Positions 9,354-18,203 of a stretch of 64,000 bases of DNA are shown piece by piece. The notes under the pieces are model-generated. The model was not told where the DNA came from. It worked only from the letters and a program-made list of their open reading frames with translations, and made no database searches. The DNA is from Fabrea salina (taxonomy: Eukaryota > Ciliophora > Heterotrichea > Heterotrichida > Fabreidae): positions 161,312 through 225,311 of the forward strand of contig JALIHJ010000045.1 of NCBI GenBank assembly GCA_022984795.1. Direction: 5' to 3'. Every line of letters starts with the position of its first letter. Within the stretch, counting starts at the first letter, position 1. The position numbers and the translations under genes are program-made.

Positions 9354-11420
9354 ATGTTTCCAACATACCAGTCAACTCTATACTGCCAAGTCCCAATGGC
9401 ACCGCAAAACGCCCAAGTGGAGGATGAGTTTCCTCAGTACGCTTGTCTGAACTTCGACGACCCTGCTGAGTTCGACGCTTACGCTTTTCCAACTCACTTC
9501 CAAGAACTAGGCCACAAAGTTCCTTGCAAAGTACTTATTTGCGTTACTATTTACAACGAAGACTCTTTTGAACTCCAAGAGACCCTTAAAGCCATCTGCA
9601 AAAACGCTGAAAAGATGCAGGATGCTGGCATAGTCAGTGAAGCTGTAGGAGTAGTCATCATTCAAGATGGACTTGAAAAGTTGCACGAGAAAATGGCGGA
9701 GTTTGGCAAAAGTATGAACCTCTTCAACATAGACGAGATCCAGCGCGATGCACCTCCTAACTCCTTACACTGCTTTGCTGCTGAACTCCAGTACGCCAAG
9801 TCACCCACTGAATTCTACCCCAAGATTTCAGTGATCACAGGAATCAAGCAGTCTAACAAAGGAAAACTCAACTCGCACAGGTGGTTTTTCAAGTGCATGT
9901 GCCAGCACGTCAACCCCAAGTACTGTGTGCTAATTGACTGCGGAACGATTCCTCAAGACGACGCTATTTACTGGTTGGTGGATGAAATGGAAAATTACGA
10001 CAATGTAGGCGGAGTTTGTGGCGAAATCCGAGTTCTGGACCCTAAGTACTGTTACTTCATAGAAACTGCTCAGGACATTGAGTACAGAGTTTCCCACATT
10101 ATGGACAAGTCTTTAGAGTCGTTGTTTGGGTTTGTAACTGTGCTTCCAGGAGCTTTTTCGGGCTACAGGTGGAAGTACCTCAACGGAGAGCCTTTGGACG
10201 AGCACTATTTCTACGCAATTCGACCTGACGCCAAAGTGAACTGCTTTTTCGCCAACATGTTTTTGGCGGAAGACCGAGTGCTGGGAGCAGCACTGCTTTT
10301 AAGGGCGTTCCACGGGGTGATACTGAGTTTTGTGGAGAAGTCCATAGCTTACACAGACTGTCCAAGGACCTTTGCAACTATTATGCAGCAACGCAGGAGG
10401 TGGATTAACGGGTCTTGGTTTGCTTTGCTGTTTACTTTCAGGATGTTTTTGGGACTCAAAGACACTTCACACGGGACATTTAGGAAGTTAGGGCTTATTT
10501 TGTTTATGACTTACAACTTTGTGAACACTTTCATAGCTTATTTTGCTCCAGCTATATTTTACATGTACATACACATAATTTTCGAAACTACTTTTGGAGA
10601 AAACAAAGATGTAGAAGGAGCAGCAGTGACTTTTAAGGTGGTGTACGGGTTAGTGGTGTTTTTGAACATCGTGACTTCTTTAGGAAACAAACCCACCAGT
10701 TACCCTAACTTGTACATATTCTGTGCTTCGATGCTTGGGCTGATCATTTTGTTTGCGCTAGGACTCACAGTGTTCCAGATGTACAACGGAGAGATCACAG
10801 CAATAGTGATTTTCTTTGTGTTGGGCTTGGTAGCTTGTTTGCTGTTCTGTGCGTGGATTCACGGACAGTTCAAGCCTTTGGCCAGAGGCATTTTGCAGTA
10901 CGTGTTTATGATTCCTTGTTACATCAACGTTTACTTAATTTACGCTTTTTGCAATATTGACGACGTTACGTGGGGACTGCGTAACGACAAAGAGTCGCAC
11001 AACGTAGCTAACATAGACAACAAAAAGGAGGAGTTCAGGGTGTTCCGGACAAAGTTCATCAGTGCTTGGATTTTGCTCAATATAGCTTTTATAGGGTTCT
11101 TCACGGCTATTCAGGACACAGGGGAGTATTACATAGTAGTTATGACGTTTACTACTTCTGGACTCATCATCATCAAAACTGTGGGGTCTATTCTTTATGA
11201 AGTCAAAATGTGGACGCGCAAGTGGTTCAGGAGCTGTGCTAGTTGTTGTGGAGGCAAAACTAATGACACTGTAGACCAAGAAAGCAACCCTCAAAGTGAA
11301 GTTAACCCCACTGTTTCTCAGAACGTTAACTCTCAACCTCCTGCTTCTGTTTATAACTTACCTGTGAATTCACAAGTAGTTTCTTACCAGCCTAGGTCTT
11401 TTAACTCTGCACAAGCTTAA
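9354..11420 (+). CDS. Chitin synthase (GT2 family)
   Basis: 688 aa. The catalytic half shows the GT2/chitin synthase signatures: TIYNE near ~65, an acidic EDRVLG motif at ~305 and QQRRRWINGSW at ~344, the hallmark Q(R/Q)RRW of chitin and hyaluronan synthases. At least six hydrophobic segments follow from ~365 to ~610. It uses UDP-GlcNAc to make chitin across the plasma or vesicle membrane. The C-terminal ~75 residues are Ser/Asn/Gln-rich. It is a paralogue of the gene at 31275. The next gene is a nucleotide-sugar transporter, convergent, 28 nt away. A role in cyst-wall or extracellular chitin is inference. Confidence 0.92.
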   Translation: MFPTYQSTLYCQVPMAPQNAQVEDEFPQYACLNFDDPAEFDAYAFPTHFQELGHKVPCKVLICVTIYNEDSFELQETLKAICKNAEKMQDAGIVSEAVGVVIIQDGLEKLHEKMAEFGKSMNLFNIDEIQRDAPPNSLHCFAAELQYAKSPTEFYPKISVITGIKQSNKGKLNSHRWFFKCMCQHVNPKYCVLIDCGTIPQDDAIYWLVDEMENYDNVGGVCGEIRVLDPKYCYFIETAQDIEYRVSHIMDKSLESLFGFVTVLPGAFSGYRWKYLNGEPLDEHYFYAIRPDAKVNCFFANMFLAEDRVLGAALLLRAFHGVILSFVEKSIAYTDCPRTFATIMQQRRRWINGSWFALLFTFRMFLGLKDTSHGTFRKLGLILFMTYNFVNTFIAYFAPAIFYMYIHIIFETTFGENKDVEGAAVTFKVVYGLVVFLNIVTSLGNKPTSYPNLYIFCASMLGLIILFALGLTVFQMYNGEITAIVIFFVLGLVACLLFCAWIHGQFKPLARGILQYVFMIPCYINVYLIYAFCNIDDVTWGLRNDKESHNVANIDNKKEEFRVFRTKFISAWILLNIAFIGFFTAIQDTGEYYIVVMTFTTSGLIIIKTVGSILYEVKMWTRKWFRSCASCCGGKTNDTVDQESNPQSEVNPTVSQNVNSQPPASVYNLPVNSQVVSYQPRSFNSAQA

Positions 11421-11448
11421 TCCTAAGTTTAACCATTAAAGTAAGGAA

Positions 11449-12495
11449 CTAAAAGAAAAAGGTTTTTTCGTCGATTTCAAACCTTTCGATGATTCTGGCT
11501 CGGTAGTAAAGGTAGATAGAACTAGTTATAAGCACTAAAGCACAGATAAAAGGCAGTGTGAACTCAAAGTCAAAAAACAAAGCACTCATTATGGCTGTTA
11601 GGAGCATTGCTACTGTAAGACAGATCACGTAGACTATGTTGTCTAGAAACTTAAATACAAAAGACAAACTCACTCCCATAGAAGTCTGGGCGATGAGCAC
11701 ATGCAGTGCGCTGCCGTCGAAACCGTAGAACAGTCCGTTTTCAATCAGTTCTTCGTTTAGAGTGAACACTAGAAATATAGAGTTGACTAGTATTCCGTAG
11801 GAGTAAAGCACCATGTTTTGGTAGAAGATGCTTAGTTCTTGAGTCTTTTTGTAGTTGAGTTCAGTGTAGATGCTTGAAGAAGTACTGCAAGTGCACATCA
11901 CAAAGATCACAAGCAACCCTAGCAAGCTACCTGAAGAGCCTATTTCGGCTGAGGTGAGTTCAGGTGTAGCTAGTACAGCCCCGATAGTCAACAGCATCAA
12001 AGCCATCCACTGGAGGTCACTTAGTTTCTTTTTCATGATGAACCTGTAAAGCAACCCAGCAGTCATGATTCTAATGTTGCCAAGTACGTGGAACAGGGCT
12101 GGGTTTATGAAGCTGATTCCGTAGTACACCAAAGTGTTGGAAGCCCCGTACAAAACTGCCGGCACTAAAAAGTGCAGTGACTGCTTAAATGGCAAACTCA
12201 CTAGTTCTGGGCGCTTAAGGGGTTCTGTGCTTGTGTACTGGAAAACCAGCATTACTCCGCAGAAGATCAGTTTCATGAGTTCAACTAAAATGACCATGAC
12301 TGTTTTGTTGTAGGTGTAAGTGCCATCTGGTTGCTTAGAAGAGGCTATAGCTAGAGGTTGCCAGCTTTTGATTCCGATTGCTAAGGTTATCATAAGTAAG
12401 TACTTGAAGCAGTTGCGGTTCTGGAGTTTGCCGTTTGTAGTTTCCAGTTTCTTAGGAAACATTTCGTGTAACTTGGAGTGCTTGACAGTTGACAT
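11449..12495 (-). CDS. SLC35-family nucleotide-sugar transporter
   Basis: About 348 aa from the first ATG at 12495 (the frame extends three codons upstream with no ATG). It has ten predicted hydrophobic segments and family landmarks: a first helix ending in SWQPLA, a VELMKLIFC segment and a central QNMVLYSYGILVN. It matches the SLC35A (UDP-Gal, UDP-GlcNAc, CMP-Sia) group, Golgi/ER antiporters that exchange nucleotide sugar for UMP or UDP. The exact substrate cannot be read from sequence. Its position beside a chitin synthase makes UDP-GlcNAc or UDP-hexose supply attractive but unproven. The final residues are FFF, ending in TAG. Confidence 0.85.
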   Translation of the reverse strand: MSTVKHSKLHEMFPKKLETTNGKLQNRNCFKYLLMITLAIGIKSWQPLAIASSKQPDGTYTYNKTVMVILVELMKLIFCGVMLVFQYTSTEPLKRPELVSLPFKQSLHFLVPAVLYGASNTLVYYGISFINPALFHVLGNIRIMTAGLLYRFIMKKKLSDLQWMALMLLTIGAVLATPELTSAEIGSSGSLLGLLVIFVMCTCSTSSSIYTELNYKKTQELSIFYQNMVLYSYGILVNSIFLVFTLNEELIENGLFYGFDGSALHVLIAQTSMGVSLSFVFKFLDNIVYVICLTVAMLLTAIMSALFFDFEFTLPFICALVLITSSIYLYYRARIIERFEIDEKTFFF

Positions 12496-12679
12496 TTTTA
12501 GCACTCAGAGTTTCAGAAGGAAAGTGGCTTAACTTAGGCAACTACTCCTTTCATTTATTTATTATGAAGTCACATGGATACCAATATAGCCCTTGTGCCT
12601 TCACCCCCTAGCATTGAGCAGAACGTGAAAAAACTTGCAAACTAGAACTTAGTACTTCCTTTTGATTAAGTTATACTTT

Positions 12680-14098
12680 ATGATGGAAAATACCTGCTCT
12701 TTTGGTTGCTCAGCTGCTTATCAGTGTAGCTGTGGAATTTTTCTCTGTGAACATGTGGTGCTTAGTCACCTTAGGATAGGTCATACACTTAATATTCTGC
12801 CTGAAGCTCAGATAGCTGATATGATTTTCCAGAAGAAAAAGGAAGTCATCCAAATAACCGAAAGGGTTATTTCAGAGGCCCAAAAGCTGGCCTCACAGCA
12901 ACTTGCTCGACTAGAAGAGCTCGAGCAGGGCAAAATTGAAGAAGCTAAAGAAGAACTCAACCAAGTCCAATTCGAGAAGCTATTCACTCAGCTAATCAAC
13001 CAACTGGGCTTTTCGAATCAACTCCAAGAACTAGAGACCCAGAAAAGAACTTTGGAAGACAGAATTGATGAGCTCACTGAAAGACTAAACAAAGCCAGAA
13101 ATACAGTTCAAGAACTCGAACAAAGAATGACTGATCTAAAAAGGGAGCTCCAAGAAACCAAAGCAGAATTCAACAAACAGAAGACTGAAGGAGCAAATGA
13201 AATCCATAGACTCAACAAAAGAATAATTGATCTGAAAAGAAACCTCCAAATAAGCAACAAGGAGGAGGAACAGCTGAACCAAAAGACTGAATCAGAAAAG
13301 GAGAGAGTCCAGGGATTAAAGACCAGAATTAAATCCTTATTTCAGGAGTCTGAAAGAAGAGAGGTCAAGCCAGAGGAAATTCAGCCACTTGTGCTAGAAA
13401 TCGATGAATTTGAATCAGAAAAGGGATTCTGTTTGCATAGTCTGGGTTTTATTTATGACAACACGAAAGACTACGCCAGTGCTGAACAGTGCTATTTGAG
13501 AAGTATAAGGATTAGAGAGACTGTAGTTCCTGGGAGTGGTGATTTAGCCATTACATACAACAACTTGGGGTTCCTTTACTACAACATGAACAACTACTCG
13601 AAGGCAGAAGACTACTACCTCAGAGCCATCGGAATTCAAGAGACTGTAGTTCCTGGGAGTAATGCTTTAGCCAATACATACAACAACTTGGGGTTAGTTT
13701 ACTACAACATTAAAAACTACTCGAAGGCAGAAGACTACTACCTCAAAGCCATGAGAATTAAGGAGACTGTAGTTCCTGGGAGTGGTGCTTTAGTCATTAC
13801 ATACAACAACTTGGGGTTACTTTACGACAACATGAACAACTACTCAAAGGCAGAAGACTACTACCTCAAAGCCATGAGAATTCAAGAGACTGTAGTTCCT
13901 GGGAGTGGTGATTTAGCCACTACATACAACAACTTGGGGTTACTTTACAACAACATGAACAACTACTCAAAGGCAGAAGACTACTACCTGAAGAGCCTAG
14001 AGATAAAAGAAGCAATAAATCATCCTACTCTAGAAACTACGCGCAACAACCTAAGACTACTTCACCAAGAAATGGGCAAAGAATGCATAGTTTTTTAA
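12680..14098 (+). CDS. Zinc-module / coiled-coil / TPR repeat protein
   Basis: About 472 aa from the ATG at 12680; the frame continues six codons upstream without an ATG. Residues ~4-40 carry a B-box-like Cys/His module (C..GC....QCSCG..LC.H...SH...H). A long coiled coil (~60-240) rich in Glu, Lys and Gln heptads follows, then five to six tetratricopeptide repeats of the kinesin-light-chain type (TYNNLG..Y....Y.KAEDYYL). TPRs bind partner proteins; nothing catalytic is visible. Four repeats are almost identical at DNA level (see the repeat entry). The zinc module resembles those at 18204 and 36746. A decayed piece of a related coiled coil lies at 30.9 kb. Confidence 0.8.
   Translation: MMENTCSFGCSAAYQCSCGIFLCEHVVLSHLRIGHTLNILPEAQIADMIFQKKKEVIQITERVISEAQKLASQQLARLEELEQGKIEEAKEELNQVQFEKLFTQLINQLGFSNQLQELETQKRTLEDRIDELTERLNKARNTVQELEQRMTDLKRELQETKAEFNKQKTEGANEIHRLNKRIIDLKRNLQISNKEEEQLNQKTESEKERVQGLKTRIKSLFQESERREVKPEEIQPLVLEIDEFESEKGFCLHSLGFIYDNTKDYASAEQCYLRSIRIRETVVPGSGDLAITYNNLGFLYYNMNNYSKAEDYYLRAIGIQETVVPGSNALANTYNNLGLVYYNIKNYSKAEDYYLKAMRIKETVVPGSGALVITYNNLGLLYDNMNNYSKAEDYYLKAMRIQETVVPGSGDLATTYNNLGLLYNNMNNYSKAEDYYLKSLEIKEAINHPTLETTRNNLRLLHQEMGKECIVF
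13521..14012 (+). repeat. Four tandem 123-nt (41-aa) TPR-coding repeats
   Basis: The phrase CTGTAGTTCCTGGGAGT recurs at 13521, 13644, 13767 and 13890, exactly 123 nt apart, with very few differences between units. Such identity implies recent unit amplification or homogenisation and predicts copy-number variation between strains. A more diverged unit precedes the array, and the last unit diverges after about 100 nt. Confidence 0.9.
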
Positions 14099-14158
14099 CT
14101 ATGAACTATTTAAAACACTTACTAACTTTAATCTGTACAACAGTTCTCTTTGAACTGC

Positions 14159-14435
14159 TCAAAATTTAAAGTAGAAATACTGAATGTCTACTTTCATGTA
14201 GTTCAACCTGAATCTAGTGGCCTTTTGTAAGTAATCACTTTGACTCTTTCGAAACGATGATAAAACAAATCGCATATTGGAGTTTTGATTTCTTCATAAA
14301 TTTTATCAACTCCCTGCTCTAATTTTCATTGTTGAATTCAGCTTTCAGTAGGTTATTAGCCAGAAATTCACTTACTCTGAATTCAAATTCTTGTATCTTG
14401 TCATTTAGTTCTCTTTGCCTACTTGGCTCAACCAT
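14159..14435 (-). pseudogene. Short decayed protein-coding relic
   Basis: On the minus strand an ATG at 14435 opens a charged helical segment (MVEPSRQRELNDKIQEFEFR), then a stop. In the next frame a Glu-, Lys- and Arg-rich stretch continues (GVDKIYEEIKTP), and in a third frame an ending RFRLNYMKVDIQYFYF stops at 14159. Three consecutive protein-like segments needing two frame changes look like a broken small gene of about 90 codons. I do not recognise the family. No 15/16-nt intron repairs either break. It could be chance. Confidence 0.3.
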
Positions 14436-14918
14436 TTTAGATTATAACTGCTACGTGAAGTCTTTAAGCACAACTGAAACACAGGGTCCAGAACATTCAA
14501 AGCTAAGGTGAATCTGGAGTTTTGGTATCTCCATATTCACTGCAAAAGGCTGTACTAGTTGACTTATTGTCTGAGAAAGGAAAACATTAGATCCTAAGTA
14601 TTCAATAGTAAAAGGGTACTACTTACAAGTGCAGTTGTGGATTTCAACTGATGTGAGTTCTGTTACTTTTGATCTCTAGTTATTGCTTTACTAAGAGTCT
14701 TAAGTAACTTAATTATTATTACGTTCAAATCTAATAAATAGAAGTCTGTGGTCAAAGCAACTAAGTTCTTTTAAATTCGATTTAGACTATCTAGTTACTG
14801 CATCTTCAGTACTAAAAGTGCTTAAGTTTCGACCAAACTCCCAGAAGACTTCTTTCAAACCAAGACAGAAACAATTAGTTCAAATCTAAAGATAACTATA
14901 ACTTTAATAAAGTTAACA
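14436..14918. other. Intergenic, no gene seen
   Basis: AT-rich sequence between the relic and the end of the first surface-protein gene. I see no long frame, tRNA-like structure or repeat. Both neighbouring genes point into the 14.1-14.9 kb gap, so it is a convergent 3' region enlarged by decayed sequence. Confidence 0.5.
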
Positions 14919-17900
14919 CTAAGTCCTCACTTTTCTTCCTCTGAAGAACTCTAGAGCTTTTGAGTTACTGTTAATTTCTTCAATCTTCAGTTCTTCAACG
15001 ACTGCATTGTTACGGGCCATTCTGCGCTTGACTAACTCAGCAATTGTCTGGAAGAAGATCAGAACAGAAGCCAGCACTTGGACTCCCATCACTGCTAGTG
15101 TAGTGTATATGATAACTTCTTCAACCTGTTTTTCGTAGTTAAGGTCTTCTCCCAAAAAGTAGTTCACCAGTCCAAACACTGCAAAACAACCCAGTTCAGA
15201 AATGGTGTTTGTAACTTGCAGAATGCTTTCAGAGTAAGGTCTCACAGCCACTAAGTAACCTAAAGACCCCAAAGCCAAGAAGATATTGATGAGTGATTGC
15301 ATTACTGGAAAAGCACCCATCAACATAAGGTTCAAGCAGTAAAGCAGTCTCCTCAGTACAAAAAAGATGTAAAAGTACCTAGCAAACTTACCTCCTTTAA
15401 CATCGAACTCGTAAAACAAGGACCCAAACATTCCATAAAAAGCTGACTCTTCACTGAGTCTTGTAATGTGTTCAGGCTTCTTAGCAATGAACCTAAGCAC
15501 CAAAACAGGAGACAATAGAAGAAATACTCCAAAGACCACTCCTACTACCCAGTTAGCAATGGCCAGTAGTTCTGTGCTGAAGTTCCACAACTGAATAAAA
15601 ACTGCCAAACAAATCTCAAGGTAGGACTGAATCCAGAACCTAATGAACACTCCGTACTTGTACTCACTCAGAAGTTTAGTGAACTTCTTGTGAATAACCT
15701 TCACTTTGCACTTTGACAGTCCCCAAACTACAGGCCATAGCACTAAAATAAGGATCATCACAGAAAGCGAGTTGCCTGCATTGGTGAGGAACAAGCTAGA
15801 CTCAAACCCATAGTCAGAGGAGTTACTGTGATTGTTAGGAGTTTTTTCTTGGAGGAGTTTAAAAGGGTTAGGAATAGGCACCACTTCATTGAAAGAAGAA
15901 AAGAACCCAACTAGCACTGGAGTGAGTTTGTTCTTAGAAATGGGAATCAAGGCCAGTATCTGCACAGTGTTGACCAAAGACCACAGACTAGCTGGGTTGG
16001 GGTTTAAGAAGGCAACTGCTAGACTTGTACCAGATGCTAGTGCCACTGCACTTTGACCAGTTCTAGTGCCTCCGTAAGTTATCTGGGGTTGGTAATCCCC
16101 TTCAGTGTAAGAATCTAATTGGCACTGTATTGAAGAAGCCGAAGCAGACAAGATTCTGCATACATTAGAGCCTAGCCTGGTTTCCAGTTTGAGAATTTCA
16201 GTTGAAAAGTTCTCTCCGTTAATGGTTACTATACCTGAACTTTCAGAGAAGCTTTTAATGACTGGCTGGAAAGAGCAATCCCCTCTACACATGGTTAGTC
16301 TGTTGTCAATCCAAACTCTGAGTTGAGGCTTAGTTTCATAAGTTCTTAAGAAGTCAGAAGGGATCACAAACCAGAACTGGGAGTCTGTTGAGGCTTCTCG
16401 TAAAGTTTCTCCATCTACTTCACTGTCGTCGTTGAGTTTGAACTTGAGTTCAGAGGAACTGGGATTCATGTAGCTAGGAAGAAGAGCGTAAATGTAGTTA
16501 TTGTGGCAGTAGATAAACAAGTTGAAGTAATTTCTGCTTATCGAACTTTATAAAAGTAGTTCTTTGAAGTGCAATCTGCAGGATTGAATGAGTGTACTGC
16601 TTCATTTTCTTCTCTGTAAATAAAGGGACGTCTGTTAGTATCAAGAGCATTGGAACTAAGATCCAACCTCTTGATCATAGGGAATCCATTCCTTTGCCCA
16701 TTTCCAGGCATTTCCACTCCCAGGGAAAAGGAGTTCCTTCCTCCTGAACTATAGTGCTCTACTTCTAAGTAGTAGGATTCTCCTGCTGTAAATGCTATAG
16801 AGTTCGACTGATTCTCTCCCCACATGAAGTAACTATATTCATCTGATTCCTGACTTGAGTTAATGATTTCTTGCTTGTTGAGAGGATTGGAGTCAGTACT
16901 TAAGTATACTATAACGCTTCCCCTGAAAGAAGTGTAGAATACATAGTTTCCTGTCCTTGGTGGTTTGAAGAGTCCGTAGATCAGAGAGTCATAGTTATCT
17001 GTGTTTGTGAGAATAGATGCTGAAGGGATGACTGTTTTCTGAACTAGTTCACTCTCGACCCTAATGTTACCTGGAGTATAAGTCTCTCTGGTCAATCCTG
17101 CACCCCCTTTGTAGTAGTTTCTGTCCTCCAAGTCGAAGTAGTTTTCACTGCTACATTTGATAGTGTCGGAGCTTGCTTCAGTGACTTGGTATTGGGACCC
17201 ATTCACTTCTACCTGAACTCTAGAAATCTCATTGGGGAAGGACTTTCCAGTGATTGTAGCTTGCATCCCGTTGCTTGAGTCGAAGGAGACAACTTCTACA
17301 GCAGCCAGAGTTCTGAACCAGTATTGATCTCCCTCTGGTGTGTAGCCTCCTGTCCAGTGGAATCCTTTTGTTTCGTCAAATAGCTTGTACTCCATATTCT
17401 GGTCCCCATGCACATTGTTGCCTACTACTCCATTAAGAATGTAAGGATCAGAGTTTTCGACATACTCACTCCCAAATGCTATTCCTAGTCCTCCTATCTT
17501 CAAGTAGTTGATGTTGTCTTTATGGCCTGCCTCAGGAAGAAAATTCAGGCCAATAGTGTCTCCAGCAGCCCCTTCGCTTGGGACTAAGCTCATTATAGGA
17601 TCAGGCCAACCCCAATTAAACGCACTGCTCTCTAAGTATATTTGCACAGAGTTGTGCAGTACTTGTAAGTCAGGGTTACTTGCATCACTTGAACCCCAAG
17701 GAGGAATAAGGCACTCAATCTCATCTGCTTTCACAGAGAGCATTTCGCAGTCCCTTCCATCTAAAGTCACTTGGTAGTTACTTTTATCCAAGTCACTTGT
17801 GAAGTCCCCAAACAAGTACAAGCTACTCAGCCCATAAAAGTACTGAGGATCAGTAGTTCCCTTGTTTGGGGTGGCTATTTGACTTACACTTACAGCTTGG

Positions 17901-17926
17901 CACAATCTTATCAGCAACACGATCAT
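14919..17926 (-). CDS. Surface protein A: IPT/TIG + PA14 ectodomain, polytopic membrane module; one frame break
   Basis: Two frames form one gene by comparison with the paralogue at 26405. The N-terminal part (from ATG 17926, signal peptide MIVLLIRLCQA) has IPT/TIG-type immunoglobulin folds and a PA14 domain (about residues 265-440). The C-terminal part has another IPT-like region, a juxtamembrane segment with NPxPxxLW..NT, and ~8 hydrophobic helices including EYKYGVFIRFW. The IPT plus PA14 combination recalls fibrocystin-like receptors; ligand unknown. The frames join near 16525 only if one base is missing from the A-run of TATAAAGTT. The expected residues SRNYFNL then match paralogue SATYFNL. 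A GT..AG piece there is 13 nt and does not restore frame. It lacks the LamG/Cys-rich section of its paralogue. The break may be a pseudogene lesion or an assembly error. Confidence 0.7.
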
Positions 17927-17970
17927 ATTTATTAACCTTTGCACCTTAAATTTAGTTAATTGCTTACTTC

Positions 17971-18098
17971 TAAAAAGCAAAGAAAAACGACCATATTCAA
18001 GAGGAAAAACAACCTAAGAAGACGAAAATAAGCAAGAAACTCTCAAAAACCTAAACAGAGGCCTAGACGGCTCACACTAATTCCCATAAATAAATAAA
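17971..18098 (+). mobile_element. 5'-truncated non-LTR-like retroelement, 3' end with (TAAA)n tail (copy 1)
   Basis: The segment ending CAGAGGCCTAGACGGCT, followed within 20 nt by (ATAA)n, is shared with the better preserved copy at 21920-22211; upstream similarity includes TTCAAGAGGAAAAACAAC. It lies in plus orientation just upstream of surface gene A, which reads the other way. A possible degraded target duplication is TGCTTACTT (17961) against TGTTTACTT (18099), 8 of 9 matching. Boundaries are approximate and no long coding frame remains. Confidence 0.6.
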
Positions 18099-18203
18099 TG
18101 TTTACTTGAACTGCTTAAGAATTTGGCGACTTTGAGCATAAAAAGTGCATAGCCTTCCCTATAGTTGAGTTTACACTTAAGAATTTAGAGGTAACTGTGA
18201 GTC

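Noticed and set aside
16538-17980. Extended starts at TTG or GTG for several genes (17980, 30949, 12662, 35429, 44018, 49806, 48800)
   Set aside because: No evidence for non-ATG initiation. In most cases an ATG just downstream fits a signal peptide or the conserved start; at 49806 and 48800 the frame is open upstream and belongs to one broken gene.
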